DNA of 33,384 nt from the NCBI GenBank assembly GCA_031556475.1, contig JAVBSY010000129.1, forward strand, positions 1 through 33,384. The letters are read 5' to 3'. This document shows, one piece after another, positions 22,618 through 31,819 of this stretch; the stretch's first letter is position 1, and each line of letters begins with the position of its first letter. A program made the position numbers and the translations under genes. The notes below the pieces were generated by a model. It was not told the DNA's origin and did no database searches. It was given only the letters and a program-made list of their open reading frames with translations. This DNA comes from Azoarcus sp031556475. GTDB taxonomy: Bacteria; Pseudomonadota; Gammaproteobacteria; Burkholderiales; Rhodocyclaceae.

Positions 22618-24327
22618 GTGGATAGCACCTGCTCCAAGCGCCAACCCGGCTGGCCGTACGTTCAAGCCATCGCGTTGCTGCCGTTGTGCATGCCGCGGCC
22701 CGTTTTGGCCGACGGCATCATCGTTACCGGCGATCCCTGGACGCTGGCTGCTCTGGCGCTGATCGGGCTCGCGGTTGTCGCGGCTGTCGGCTTTCGGATA
22801 GGGCTGGCCCGCTCCACGCGCCTGCAATCGAAGCTGATCGAGCGCTCGCGGATGCGCGCAGCCGTCGTCGAACTGGCGTCGGACTGGACGTGGCGCACGG
22901 ACGAGAATCATCGCTACGTCGCCGTCAGCAAGGGGTTTCGTAGTTGTACCGGCTTGAATCCGGCTTCGCTCGTTGGCCGGCATCCGTGGGATCTGGCAAG
23001 TGCCGACATTGTCGGTGCAACCGACTGGGAGCCTTATCGCGCGAGCTTGAAGTTCCGTGAAACGGTGACGCAGATTTTTTCCCTGCGTGGCGCCGATCAG
23101 CGTATCCGCTACCTTGAACTCGTCGGGCGGCCGTTGTCGCGCGGTGGTGTGTTTGCGGGCTATCACGGCATCGGGCGGGACGTGACCGAGCGGGTCGGCA
23201 CCGCGCGTGCGTTGCATGAGAGTCAGCGGCGCTATTCCGAAGTGGTCGAATCGGTCAATGAAGTCATTTTCCGTTCCGACGCGGATGGCCGCCTGACTTT
23301 CCTCAACCGTTTCTGGCAGGTCGTCAGCGGCTATCGCATCGATCAAGGCCTGGGCAAGCCCTTGGTCGATTTTCTGCATCCGGACGACCGTACCGACGCG
23401 CAGGCGCAATTTGCCGACGTCATCAGCGGCAAGCAGCCGGAATGCCGCTGTGAGCTGCGCCTGCGCACGCGCAAGGGAGAAATCCGCTGGATCGAGGCCG
23501 CCTGCCGGCCGGTTCTGGATATCGATGAAGCGCCGCAAGGCATTGCCGGCACGCTGACCGATATTTCCGCGCGCAAGGTGGCGGAACTGACGCTGAAGAA
23601 TGTGAACCAGGAACTGGAAGCACGCGTTCACCTGCGTACCACCGAATTGGAAGCCTCCAACCGCGAGCTGGAAGCCTTTTCCTACTCCGTTTCCCACGAC
23701 TTGCGCGCACCGCTGCGCGCCATCGACGGTTTCGCCCGCATTCTGGAAGAAGAGTTGGCGGATCGGCTCGACGACGATTCGCGCGGGCATATCGAGCGCA
23801 TCCTCAAAGCCACGCAGCGCATGGCGCATTTGATCGACGCGCTGATCGAGCTGGCCCGCCTTACCCGGGAGCCGCTGCAAAAGGAAACCTTCGATCTGTC
23901 CGACCTGGTGATGCAGGTCATGGATGAACTGCGCGCCGAAGACCCCACGCGCGTCGTCGAACTGGCGATTACCCGCGGCCTGATGGTGACGGCGGACCGC
24001 ACGCTCGCCCTCGCGCTGATCGAAAACCTGCTGCGCAACGCGTGGAAGTTCTCTTCCCGCGAGCCGGTTACGCGCATTGCCTTCCGCGCCGACCGCGAGC
24101 ACGAGCAGCGCGTGTTCTGCGTCGAAGACAACGGTGCGGGTTTCGACATGGCGTTCGCCGCCAATCTGTTTCGCCCTTTCAACCGCTTGCACAGCACGAC
24201 CGAATTCGCCGGTACCGGCATCGGTCTGGCGACTGTGCAGCGCATCATTCAACGCCACGGCGGCATGATCTGGGCGTACTCCAAGCCCGGCGAAGGCGCC
24301 CGTTTCTGCTTTACCCTCGGGAATTGA
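22618..24327 (+). CDS. PAS-PAS sensor histidine kinase, orphan
   Basis: A 569-residue membrane-anchored kinase. A signal-like region (ALLPLCMPRPVLADG) and a segment LAALALIGLAVVAAVGFRIG (about residues 43-62) anchor it. Two PAS domains follow (about 85-195 and 205-330), each with a PAC-like end (GIGRDVTERVG; GIAGTLTDISARK). HisKA has SVSHDLRAPLRAIDGF with phospho-acceptor His360; the HATPase shows LIENLLRNAWKFS (N-box), VEDNGAGFDM (G1) and GTGIGLATVQRI (G2), as in the phytochrome-like subgroup. No response regulator is adjacent. Start GTG 22618 has no clear ribosome site, so the N-terminus is uncertain. Confidence 0.9.
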   Translation: MDSTCSKRQPGWPYVQAIALLPLCMPRPVLADGIIVTGDPWTLAALALIGLAVVAAVGFRIGLARSTRLQSKLIERSRMRAAVVELASDWTWRTDENHRYVAVSKGFRSCTGLNPASLVGRHPWDLASADIVGATDWEPYRASLKFRETVTQIFSLRGADQRIRYLELVGRPLSRGGVFAGYHGIGRDVTERVGTARALHESQRRYSEVVESVNEVIFRSDADGRLTFLNRFWQVVSGYRIDQGLGKPLVDFLHPDDRTDAQAQFADVISGKQPECRCELRLRTRKGEIRWIEAACRPVLDIDEAPQGIAGTLTDISARKVAELTLKNVNQELEARVHLRTTELEASNRELEAFSYSVSHDLRAPLRAIDGFARILEEELADRLDDDSRGHIERILKATQRMAHLIDALIELARLTREPLQKETFDLSDLVMQVMDELRAEDPTRVVELAITRGLMVTADRTLALALIENLLRNAWKFSSREPVTRIAFRADREHEQRVFCVEDNGAGFDMAFAANLFRPFNRLHSTTEFAGTGIGLATVQRIIQRHGGMIWAYSKPGEGARFCFTLGN

Positions 24328-24373
24328 GCGGCATGCCGGACCATTCTCCCAAACCACGCAAATTCGCACACTT

Positions 24374-24393
24374 AGTGCATTCCATTGTGCACT
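24374..24393. promoter_or_regulatory. Inverted repeat upstream of the Pat-like gene
   Basis: AGTGCA and TGCACT flank an 8-base spacer in the gap between the histidine kinase and the acyltransferase gene. It is a candidate regulator site only; no binding protein is known. Confidence 0.3.
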
Positions 24394-24488
24394 GCAGTAT
24401 CATTTTCAAACTATTCTTCAAGCGCCTTGTCCAATCCGCGCGCTTCTTTCTATCGGCGCCATACCGCACTTTTCGGGCCCTTCCTGCG

Positions 24489-27176
24489 ATGAATGAAAAA
24501 CACTACCTCAGCCCTCTGCTCGAACCTCAATCCGTCGCCATCATCGGTGCCAGCGAGCGCGAAGCCTCCCTCGGCAACATACTCATCCGAAACATGCTCG
24601 ACGCGGGCTACAAAGGGCGTCTGTTCGCGATCAATCCGGGACATGAAGAGGTAGTCGGCCTGCCCTGTTACAAAACGGTGGAAGACGTACCCCATCGGCT
24701 CGACCTCGCGGTGATCGCCATCCGTGCGGATAAAGTACCCGCTGTCATCGACAGTTGCGGCCGTGCCGGCGTGAAAGCCGTCATCGTGCTGTCGTCGGGC
24801 TTTTCCGAAACCGGCCCGCGCGGCAACCTGCTCGAGCGCAAAGTGATCGAAGCCGCGCGGCGGCACCGCATCCGCCTGCTCGGCCCCAATTGCATCGGCA
24901 TCATGCGCCCGGACCTGGGCCTGAATGCCACCTTCGCCCAAGCCAGCGCGGTCAAGGGCACGATCGGCCTCATTTCCCAATCCGGCGCACTGTGCGCTGC
25001 GATCCTGGACTGGGCCAAGCCGAACAATGTCGGCTTTTCCACCGTGGTTTCGCTCGGTTCTTCGTCCGACATCGATTTTGGCGAAGTGCTCGAGTACATG
25101 ATTTCCGATCCGCGTACCGAAAGCATCTTCCTTTATGTGGAAGGCATCCGCGATGCGCGCCGTTTCATGAGTGCGCTGCGCGGCGCGGCGCGGGTCAAGC
25201 CCGTGTTGCTGATCAAGGCCGGCCGGCATCCGGGCGTATCGCAGGCGATCCTGTCGCATTCGGGCGCGCAGGCGGGCGACGACGCGGTGTTCGATGCGGC
25301 GTTGCGCCGCGCCGGTGTCATCCGTCTGTACAACATGGGCCAGCTCTATTCGGCGGCGAACGCGCTGTTCTCCCACTTCCGCCCGCGCGGCAACCGCCTG
25401 GCGATCATTACCAACGGTGGCGGGCCGGGCGTGATGGCGGCCGACCGCGCGGCCGATCTCGGCATTCCGTTGGCGACGCTTTCCGACAGTACGATAGAAA
25501 AACTCAACGCCGTGCTGCCGGCAAGCTGGTCGCATGGCAATCCGGTGGATTTCCTTGGTGACGCCAGTGTCGAGCATTACCGCAATGCGCTGACGGCGAT
25601 ATTGGAGGATGAGAACGTAGACGGCACGCTGGTCATGCTCACGCCGCAGGCGATGAGCAACCCGGACGGTGTTGCCGAGGCGGTGATCGAGCTGGAAAAA
25701 AATGCCGACAAGCCCGTGTTGACCTGCTGGATGGGCGAAGAGCAGATCATGAAAGCCCGCCATGCCTTCATCGAGGCCGGTATTCCCACGCTGCGCACGC
25801 CGGAACCGGCGGTGGAACTGTTCAGCCACATTTCCGCCTACTACCGTAACCAGAAGCTGCTGATGCAGACGCCATCGTCGCTGTCGCACCTGTCGCCGCC
25901 GTCGATCGAGAGCGCCCGCCTGGTCATCGAAACCGCGCTGGCCGAACGTCGCAAGGCGCTCAACGAAATGGAATCGAAGGCACTGCTGGCCGCCTTCCGC
26001 ATTCCCATCGCGCAGACGGTGATCGCCCGTTCGGCTACCGAGGCGATGGTGCTGGCCGAGGAAATCGGCCTGCCTGTGGTGATGAAGATCGATTCGCCGT
26101 CGATCATCCATAAGTCCGACTCCGGCGGCGTGCGCCTGAACCTTGGCAGCCTTGCCGCGGTGCGCACGGCCTATCAGGAAATTCTCGCCGAAGTGCGCAA
26201 GAACCTGCCTGATGCGGCGATCAACGGCGTCGCCATCGAACCGATGATCCTCAAGCGCCACGGCCGTGAATTGATCGTCGGCGCCCGCCGCGATCCGGTG
26301 TTCGGCCCGGTCATCACCCTGGGCGAAGGCGGCAACCGCGTCGAAGCCAATCGCGACCTCGCCATTGCGCTGCCGCCGCTGAACAATTACCTGGTACACG
26401 ATCTGATCCGTTCGACCCGCGTCTATCCGCTGCTGGGCGAGTTCCGCAACATGCCGTCGATCAACATGGACTCGCTCGAGCTGGTCCTGCTGCGCGTGTC
26501 GGAAATGGTCTGCGAACTGCCGTGGATCACCAGCCTGGAGATCAACCCGCTGATCGTCGATGAACACGGTGCCGTTGCCGTCGATGCGCGCATCGTCGTC
26601 GATAACGTTTCGCCCGCGGCCGACCGTTACGACCACATGGCGATCCACCCCTACCCATCGCATCTCATCAACCGCTGGACCATGCCGGACGGCATGGAGA
26701 TCACCGTTCGCCCGATCAAGCCGGAAGATGCCGATCTGGAAGTCGAATTCGTCCGCGGCCTGTCGGCGGAAACCAAGTACTACCGCTTCATGAACACGAT
26801 GCGCGAGTTGCCGCCGGCGATGGTCGCGCGCCTGACTCAGATCGATTACGACCGCGAAATGGCCTTCATCGCCACCATCATGGTCGAGGGTGCGGAAAAG
26901 GAAATCGGCGTCTGCCGCTACGCGGTCAATCCCGATGGCGAATCGTGCGAATTCGCCGTCGTCGTTGCCGACGATTGGCAGCACCGCGGTCTTGCCCGCC
27001 GGCTCATGGGCGTGCTCATCGACACCGCGCGCAGCCGGGGCATTGCCTACATGAACGGCGTTTTCCTTGCCAACAACGAGCGCATGCTCAAATTCGTCCA
27101 GAGCCTCGGCTTCGTTCTGTCGAACGACCCGGACGACAACTCCAGCAAGAACGGCGTACTGCCCCTGCAGGACTGA
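24489..27176 (+). CDS. Pat/YfiQ-type protein lysine acetyltransferase (NDP-forming acyl-CoA synthetase-GNAT fusion)
   Basis: An 895-residue fusion protein, close to E. coli YfiQ/PatZ in length. Domains in order: CoA-binding (about 10-140, SVAIIGASEREASLGNIL), succinyl-CoA ligase-like (150-310, GLISQSGALCAAILDWA, then SHSGAQAGDDAVFDAALRRA), ATP-grasp (about 490-700, IPIAQTVIARSATEAMVLAE, GVAIEPMI, SLEINPLIVDEHG) and C-terminal GNAT (about 735-885, VRPIKPEDADLEVEFVRGLS, then QHRGLARRLMGVLID). YfiQ/Pat proteins acetylate metabolic enzymes such as acetyl-CoA synthetase. ATG 24489 begins the conserved N-terminus although the frame is open far upstream. A strong terminator follows, so it is probably monocistronic. 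Confidence 0.9.
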   Translation: MNEKHYLSPLLEPQSVAIIGASEREASLGNILIRNMLDAGYKGRLFAINPGHEEVVGLPCYKTVEDVPHRLDLAVIAIRADKVPAVIDSCGRAGVKAVIVLSSGFSETGPRGNLLERKVIEAARRHRIRLLGPNCIGIMRPDLGLNATFAQASAVKGTIGLISQSGALCAAILDWAKPNNVGFSTVVSLGSSSDIDFGEVLEYMISDPRTESIFLYVEGIRDARRFMSALRGAARVKPVLLIKAGRHPGVSQAILSHSGAQAGDDAVFDAALRRAGVIRLYNMGQLYSAANALFSHFRPRGNRLAIITNGGGPGVMAADRAADLGIPLATLSDSTIEKLNAVLPASWSHGNPVDFLGDASVEHYRNALTAILEDENVDGTLVMLTPQAMSNPDGVAEAVIELEKNADKPVLTCWMGEEQIMKARHAFIEAGIPTLRTPEPAVELFSHISAYYRNQKLLMQTPSSLSHLSPPSIESARLVIETALAERRKALNEMESKALLAAFRIPIAQTVIARSATEAMVLAEEIGLPVVMKIDSPSIIHKSDSGGVRLNLGSLAAVRTAYQEILAEVRKNLPDAAINGVAIEPMILKRHGRELIVGARRDPVFGPVITLGEGGNRVEANRDLAIALPPLNNYLVHDLIRSTRVYPLLGEFRNMPSINMDSLELVLLRVSEMVCELPWITSLEINPLIVDEHGAVAVDARIVVDNVSPAADRYDHMAIHPYPSHLINRWTMPDGMEITVRPIKPEDADLEVEFVRGLSAETKYYRFMNTMRELPPAMVARLTQIDYDREMAFIATIMVEGAEKEIGVCRYAVNPDGESCEFAVVVADDWQHRGLARRLMGVLIDTARSRGIAYMNGVFLANNERMLKFVQSLGFVLSNDPDDNSSKNGVLPLQD

Positions 27177-27195
27177 TTCGTTCCAACGCGTTCCG

Positions 27196-27227
27196 CCCGC
27201 CTTTCGTGAAGCGAAAGGCGGGTTTTT
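27196..27227 (+). terminator. Terminator after the Pat-like gene
   Basis: CCCGCCTTTCG (27196-27206) pairs with CGAAAGGCGGG (27212-27222) over a 5-base loop and is followed by T5. It is a textbook intrinsic terminator 19 bases after the stop. Confidence 0.93.
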
Positions 27228-27354
27228 GTTTTTGTGCGCCCGCGGTTTTCACCCGATACCAACTTGCCCAAGCCGCGCGATTGCTGCACCATCGCGCCCT
27301 TTCCGGTTTTTCCCTTTCCGTTTCCGATTCTGCGTGTCCACGCGAGCCCTCCGC

Positions 27355-29670
27355 ATGCTTCCCCCGATCGAACACCGTATTGCCGCCGAAATCGGCGTCC
27401 CGCCCCGCCAAGTTGTCGCCGCCGTGGAGCTGCTCGACGGCGGCGCCACCGTTCCTTTTGTCGCCCGTTACCGCAAGGAAGCCACCGGCGGCCTTGACGA
27501 CACGCAACTGCGCACCCTGGAAGAGCGCCTGGGCTATCTGCGCGAACTGGAAGAACGCCGCGCCAGTGTCATCGCCTCGATCGAAGAACAAGGCAAGATG
27601 ACCGCCGAATTGCGCGCCGACCTCGATGGCGCCGAAACCAAGCAGCGTCTCGAAGACCTTTACCTGCCATACAAGCAGAAACGCCGCACCAAGGCGCAGA
27701 TTGCACGCGAGGCCGGCCTCGCGCCGCTGGCGGAGGATCTGCTTGCCAACCCGATGCTGACGCCCGAAACCGAGGCGGAGAAGTACTTCAACGCCGACGC
27801 GGGTTTTGCCGACGTCAAAAGCGTGCTCGATGGCGCGCGGCAAATCCTGGTCGAACAATTCGCCGAGGACGCCACGCTGCTCGGCCAGTTGCGTGCCTAT
27901 CTGGAAGAACACGGCAAACTGCGTTCCAGCGTGGTGGAAGGCAAGGAAAACGAAGGCGCCAAATTCCGCGACTGGTTCGATTTCAGCGAGCCGGTCGCCG
28001 CCATGCCCTCGCACCGTGCGCTCGCCCTGCTGCGCGGTCGCAACGAGGGTGTGTTGCGCCTCGCGTTGGACGTGGATGCCGACCCGGCGCTGCCTGACGC
28101 GCCGCACCCGTGCGAAAGCCGCATCGCCGCCCGCTTCGGCATCCGTGACCAAGGCCGCCCCGCCGACCGCTGGCTGGCCGATACCGCGCGATGGGCGTGG
28201 AAAGTCAAGATTTCGCTGCACCTCGAACTGGAACTGATCGGGCAGTTGCGCGAACGCTCGGAAATCGAAGCCATCCGCGTTTTCGCCCGCAACATCAAGG
28301 ATCTGCTGCTCGCCGCCCCGGCTGGTGCGCGGTCCACCATGGGGCTCGACCCCGGCATACGTACCGGCGTCAAAGTGGCCGTCGTCGACGGTACCGGCAA
28401 GCTCGTCGATACCGCGACCGTTTACCCCTTCGAGCCGCGCCGCGATCATGACGGCGCACTGGCCACATTGGCTGTGCTGGCTGCGCGCCACAAAGTGGAC
28501 CTGGTGGCGATTGGCAACGGTACCGCGTCGCGCGAAACCGACAAGCTCGTCGCCGACTTGATGAAGCAGCATCCCGAACTGCGCCTGACCAAGGCCGTCG
28601 TCTCGGAAGCGGGCGCCTCGGTATATTCGGCCTCCGAACTCGCCGCGCGCGAATTTCCCGATGTGGATGTCGCGCTGCGCGGTGCCGTCTCCATCGCCCG
28701 ACGTCTGCAAGACCCGCTCGCCGAACTGGTCAAGATCGACCCTAAATCCATCGGCGTCGGCCAATATCAACACGACGTCAACCAGGGTTGGTTGGCGAAA
28801 AGCCTGGATGCCGTCGTGGAGGATTGCGTGAACGCCGTCGGCGTCGATGTAAATACAGCTTCCGCACCCTTGCTCGCGCGTATTTCTGGCCTCAATACCG
28901 CGCTCGCCGCCGGCATCGTCGGCCACCGCGACGCCAACGGCCCCTTCCGCAGCCGCGACGCCTTGCGCGACGTGCCTCGGCTCGGGCCGAAAACCTTCGA
29001 GCAGGCTGCCGGCTTCCTGCGCATTCCCGCTGGCGATAACCCGCTCGACGCCTCGGCGGTACACCCGGAAGCCTATCCCGTGGTCGAGCGTCTGCTCGCG
29101 CATACGCGCAAGAACGTGCGCGAACTGATGGGTAACGCCAGCCTGCTCAAATCGCTCCAGCCGGAAACCTTTACCGACGAACGCTTCGGCCTGCCGACGG
29201 TGCGCGACATCCTTTCCGAACTGGAAAAACCCGGCCGCGACCCGCGCCCGGAATTTCGCACCGCCGCTTTCCGCGACGGCGTCGAAACACTGAAGGATCT
29301 GACGCCAGGCATGCTGCTCGAAGGCGTCGTCACCAACGTCACCAACTTCGGCGCATTCGTCGATGTGGGTGTGCACCAGGATGGCCTCGTGCATATCTCG
29401 GCGCTTGCCGACCGCTTCGTCAAAGACCCTCATGCCGTGGTCAAGGCCGGCGACGTGGTCAAGGTCAAGGTGCTGGAAGTGGACCTGCCGCGTAACCGCA
29501 TCGCGCTCACCATGCGCTTGAGCGACGAAGTCGTGGCGCGCAGCGCTCATTCCGGCGAAAGACGCGACCCGGCACCACGGCGCGGTGGTAATGCACCGCA
29601 ACCGAAACGGGACGAACGTCCCGCCAGCGGTGCACTCGCTGCTGCTTTTGCCCGCGCCCGCCGCCAATGA
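27355..29670 (+). CDS. tex: Tex, RNA-binding transcription accessory protein
   Basis: A 771-residue protein, normal length for Tex. The N-terminal helical part (LPPIEHRIAAEIGVPPRQV, TVPFVARYRKEATGGLDD, LYLPYKQKRRTKAQIAREAG), the YqgF-like domain (STMGLDPGIRTGVKVAVVDG), helix-hairpin-helix segments (INTALAAGIVGHRD-type, RDVPRLGPKTFEQAAGFLR) and a C-terminal S1 domain (GVVTNVTNFGAFVDVGVHQD, then GLVHISALADRFVKDP) occur in the expected order. Tex binds nucleic acid and associates with the transcription machinery; its exact role is debated. ATG 27355 gives the family N-terminus. The downstream gene starts within its stop region. Confidence 0.97.
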   Translation: MLPPIEHRIAAEIGVPPRQVVAAVELLDGGATVPFVARYRKEATGGLDDTQLRTLEERLGYLRELEERRASVIASIEEQGKMTAELRADLDGAETKQRLEDLYLPYKQKRRTKAQIAREAGLAPLAEDLLANPMLTPETEAEKYFNADAGFADVKSVLDGARQILVEQFAEDATLLGQLRAYLEEHGKLRSSVVEGKENEGAKFRDWFDFSEPVAAMPSHRALALLRGRNEGVLRLALDVDADPALPDAPHPCESRIAARFGIRDQGRPADRWLADTARWAWKVKISLHLELELIGQLRERSEIEAIRVFARNIKDLLLAAPAGARSTMGLDPGIRTGVKVAVVDGTGKLVDTATVYPFEPRRDHDGALATLAVLAARHKVDLVAIGNGTASRETDKLVADLMKQHPELRLTKAVVSEAGASVYSASELAAREFPDVDVALRGAVSIARRLQDPLAELVKIDPKSIGVGQYQHDVNQGWLAKSLDAVVEDCVNAVGVDVNTASAPLLARISGLNTALAAGIVGHRDANGPFRSRDALRDVPRLGPKTFEQAAGFLRIPAGDNPLDASAVHPEAYPVVERLLAHTRKNVRELMGNASLLKSLQPETFTDERFGLPTVRDILSELEKPGRDPRPEFRTAAFRDGVETLKDLTPGMLLEGVVTNVTNFGAFVDVGVHQDGLVHISALADRFVKDPHAVVKAGDVVKVKVLEVDLPRNRIALTMRLSDEVVARSAHSGERRDPAPRRGGNAPQPKRDERPASGALAAAFARARRQ

Positions 29671-29684
29671 CCGAAGGAACCCCC

Positions 29685-30068
29685 GTGAAACCGGTAAACG
29701 ATGAAGTCGTGATCCACGGCATAAAAAACTGTGACACGATGAAAAAAGCCTTCGCCTGGCTCGCCGGGCGGAGCGTCGCCTACCGTTTCCACGATTACCG
29801 TCGCGATGGCCTCGATGCCGGCATGCTCGCCGTCTGGTGCGCCAGGTTGGGCTGGCGCGCGCTGCTCAACACACGCGGCACGACCTGGCGCAAACTCGAC
29901 CCCGCGCAGCAAGCAGTGGATACCGAGCAAGACGCCATCGCGCTGATGCTCGCCCACCCCAGCATCATCCGCCGGCCAGTGCTGGCGCTGCCGAACGGCG
30001 ATATCCTGCTTGGCTTCGATGCCGAAACCTGGGCTCGCACCCTGCCTGCAACCGGAGCGCACGCATGA
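29685..30068 (+). CDS. ArsC/Spx-family reductase-like protein (YffB-like)
   Basis: A 127-residue thioredoxin-fold protein. The active-site segment IHGIKNCDTMKKAFAWLAG carries one Cys in the NCDTMKKA motif typical of YffB; the rest follows the ArsC fold (VAYRFHDYRRDGLDAGMLAV, NTRGTTWRKLDP, PSIIRRPVLALPNGDILLGF with the conserved RP). YffB-type proteins are glutathione-dependent thiol reductases of uncertain substrate; arsenate reduction is not implied. GTG 29685 with AAGGA 6 bases upstream is preferred; ATG 29667 (overlapping the tex stop) would add six residues. The stop overlaps the start of the Hsp33-like gene (ATGA), so the two are coupled. Confidence 0.88.
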   Translation: MKPVNDEVVIHGIKNCDTMKKAFAWLAGRSVAYRFHDYRRDGLDAGMLAVWCARLGWRALLNTRGTTWRKLDPAQQAVDTEQDAIALMLAHPSIIRRPVLALPNGDILLGFDAETWARTLPATGAHA

Positions 30069-30940
30069 ACACCCCGCCTTTCCATACACTGCCACCCAGT
30101 TACGTCCAGCGCTTCCTGTTCGAGGAACTGGACATTCGTGGTGCCGTGGTGCGCTTGACCGACGTGTGGCAGGCCATGCAGCGCGGCCGCAATTACGCCG
30201 CCCCGGTGGCCCGCTTGCTCGGCGAGATGAGCGCGGTTTCCGCCGTCATCGCCGGCAATCTCAAGCAACCCGGCCGGCTAACCTTTCAGATCCAGGGGCA
30301 TGGGCCGGTGGGCCTGCTGGTGGTCGACTGCACCGAACAGCTCAATTTGCGCGGCTACGCCAAGGCCACCGATAAAATCGCCGGGCACACGCTACCCGAA
30401 CTTGTTGGCGACGGCCGCCTGCAGCTCAGCCTTGACGTTCCCGGGCTCGAACTGCCCTATCAAAGCCTGGTGCCGCTTGCGGGCGACAGCATTGCCGACA
30501 CCTTCGGCCACTACCTCGCCCAATCCGAGCAGCAACCCGCCGGCCTGTGGCTCGCCAGCGATTCCGACACCGCAGCGGCCTTGTTCGTCCAGGCACTGCC
30601 CGGGGCCGACCAGCGCGATGCCGACGGCTGGTCGCGTATCCACCAGCTTGCCCACACCGCCCGCCCCGACGAGCTTCTCCACCTCACGCCCGAATCATTG
30701 CTCGGCCGCCTGTTCGCCGAAGAGGAAGTGCGCCTGTACGCCCCGCGCCCCGTTACCCATCACTGGCCTCCCGACCCCGCCAAGGTCTCTTCGATGCTGC
30801 GTGCCCTGGGCGAAGAGCAGGTGCGCTCGGTACTGGCCGAGCAGGGCGAAATCGTGGTGCACGACGATCTCTCCAACCACACTTACCGTTTTGGTGTGGA
30901 CGACGTAAACGCATTGTTCAAGCCACGCACGCTGCATTGA
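30065..30940 (+). CDS. hslO: Hsp33 (HslO) homologue lacking the zinc/redox cysteines
   Basis: A 291-residue protein matching Hsp33 over its length: VQRFLFEELDIRGAVVRLTD, LLGEMSAVSAVIAGNLKQPG, LTFQIQGHGPVGLLVVDC, LRGYAK, FGHYLAQSEQQPAGLWLA and LLGRLFAEEEVRLYAPRPVT. Hsp33 is a redox-activated holdase whose C-terminal CxC-x(n)-CxxC binds zinc. Here the aligned positions read HHWPPDPAKV (Trp234 and Pro236 in place of Cys) and HDDLSNHTY (Asp267 and Ser270 in place of Cys). The only Cys in the protein is in VVDCTEQ. The surrounding C-terminal sequence (MLRALGEEQVRSVLAEQGEI) is otherwise well kept. It overlaps the YffB-like gene by four bases. Confidence 0.92.
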   Translation: MNTPPFHTLPPSYVQRFLFEELDIRGAVVRLTDVWQAMQRGRNYAAPVARLLGEMSAVSAVIAGNLKQPGRLTFQIQGHGPVGLLVVDCTEQLNLRGYAKATDKIAGHTLPELVGDGRLQLSLDVPGLELPYQSLVPLAGDSIADTFGHYLAQSEQQPAGLWLASDSDTAAALFVQALPGADQRDADGWSRIHQLAHTARPDELLHLTPESLLGRLFAEEEVRLYAPRPVTHHWPPDPAKVSSMLRALGEEQVRSVLAEQGEIVVHDDLSNHTYRFGVDDVNALFKPRTLH

Positions 30941-31005
30941 GGCGAGTGTGCCGCGTCGCCACCGGCCTTGCCGGAAATCCTGTCCGTCATTAGACTTCAT
31001 AAGTT

Positions 31006-31788
31006 TTGAAATCGCGCTGCCCACTGTCGACTCCCGCCCACCGCTCGATTGAATTCCGCAACACGGCCCTTGGCGCGACCATTGCCGTGCTGCACGAAAT
31101 CGAGCCGGCGCGGCTGGCCGACGACATGCACAAAATGCTCGGCGGCATGCCCGATTTTTTCAGTGGTGAAGCAACCGTGCTGGACTTCGCCGCGGTGAAA
31201 CACATCCCCGAGCGCATCGACTGGGCAGGCATGCTGTCGCTCTTGCGCCGCTACCAGTTGCAGCCGATCGGCGTGCGCAATCTGGCACCGGAACTGGTCC
31301 AGGCGGCACGGCAAGCCGGCCTGGCGATACTCGACCATGCCGAGATACGCGCCGATGCGTCACGCCCGGCGATTCCGGTCCAGACGCCGGCACCCGCACC
31401 CACTCAAGCGCCAGCACCCGCGCCCGCCGCAATCCAGGTCGGCACGATGTTCATCGACCGGCCGCTGCGTTCCGGGCAACAGATTTACGCACGCGGCGGC
31501 GATCTCGTCCTGCTCGCCGGCATGAGCAATGGCGCCGAGGTCATCGCCGACGGCAGCATCCACTGTTTCGGCCCGTTGCGTGGCCGTGCGCTCGCCGGGG
31601 CGCAGGGCGATACCTCCGCGCGCATCATCGCCACCCATTTCGGCCCGGAATTGATTTCCATCGCCGGCGTCTATCGCACCTTTGAATCCGGCATCCCGGA
31701 AAGACTCGCCGCACGCCCCGTGCAAGCAAAGCTTTCCGTTACCGCCGAAAACCAGACGCTCAACATCGAACCGCTGCAGCTCGACTGA
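31006..31788 (+). CDS. minC: MinC, septum site-determining protein
   Basis: A 260-residue protein. The N-terminal domain (SIEFRNTALGATIAVLHEIE, then FDFAAV-type strand and PIGVRNLAPELVQAARQAGL) is followed by a Pro/Ala-rich linker (about 121-145, TPAPAPTQAPAPAPAAI) and a C-terminal right-handed beta-helix (RSGQQIYARGGDLVLLAG, GAEVIADGSIHCFGPLRGRA). MinC inhibits FtsZ polymerisation at wrong sites when MinD carries it to the membrane. Start TTG 31006 has no clear ribosome site; no better start preserves the N-terminal strand. minD and minE follow, giving the standard minCDE order. Confidence 0.95.
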   Translation: MKSRCPLSTPAHRSIEFRNTALGATIAVLHEIEPARLADDMHKMLGGMPDFFSGEATVLDFAAVKHIPERIDWAGMLSLLRRYQLQPIGVRNLAPELVQAARQAGLAILDHAEIRADASRPAIPVQTPAPAPTQAPAPAPAAIQVGTMFIDRPLRSGQQIYARGGDLVLLAGMSNGAEVIADGSIHCFGPLRGRALAGAQGDTSARIIATHFGPELISIAGVYRTFESGIPERLAARPVQAKLSVTAENQTLNIEPLQLD

Positions 31789-31819
31789 TGCGGCGCCAAT
31801 CATTCAACAAGGGGACAGC

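Noticed and set aside
22429..24369. 646-residue minus-strand open frame opposite the histidine kinase
   Set aside because: Antisense artefact; the plus-strand kinase has all H, N and G boxes.
24450..26984. 844-residue minus-strand open frame opposite the Pat-like gene
   Set aside because: Same antisense artefact; it has no recognisable domain while all four domains of the plus-strand protein are clear.
27088..29667. 859-residue minus-strand open frame opposite tex
   Set aside because: High GC at third positions keeps the antisense frame open. Tex is unmistakable on the plus strand, and the antisense product has low-complexity Gly/Arg/His/Gln composition.
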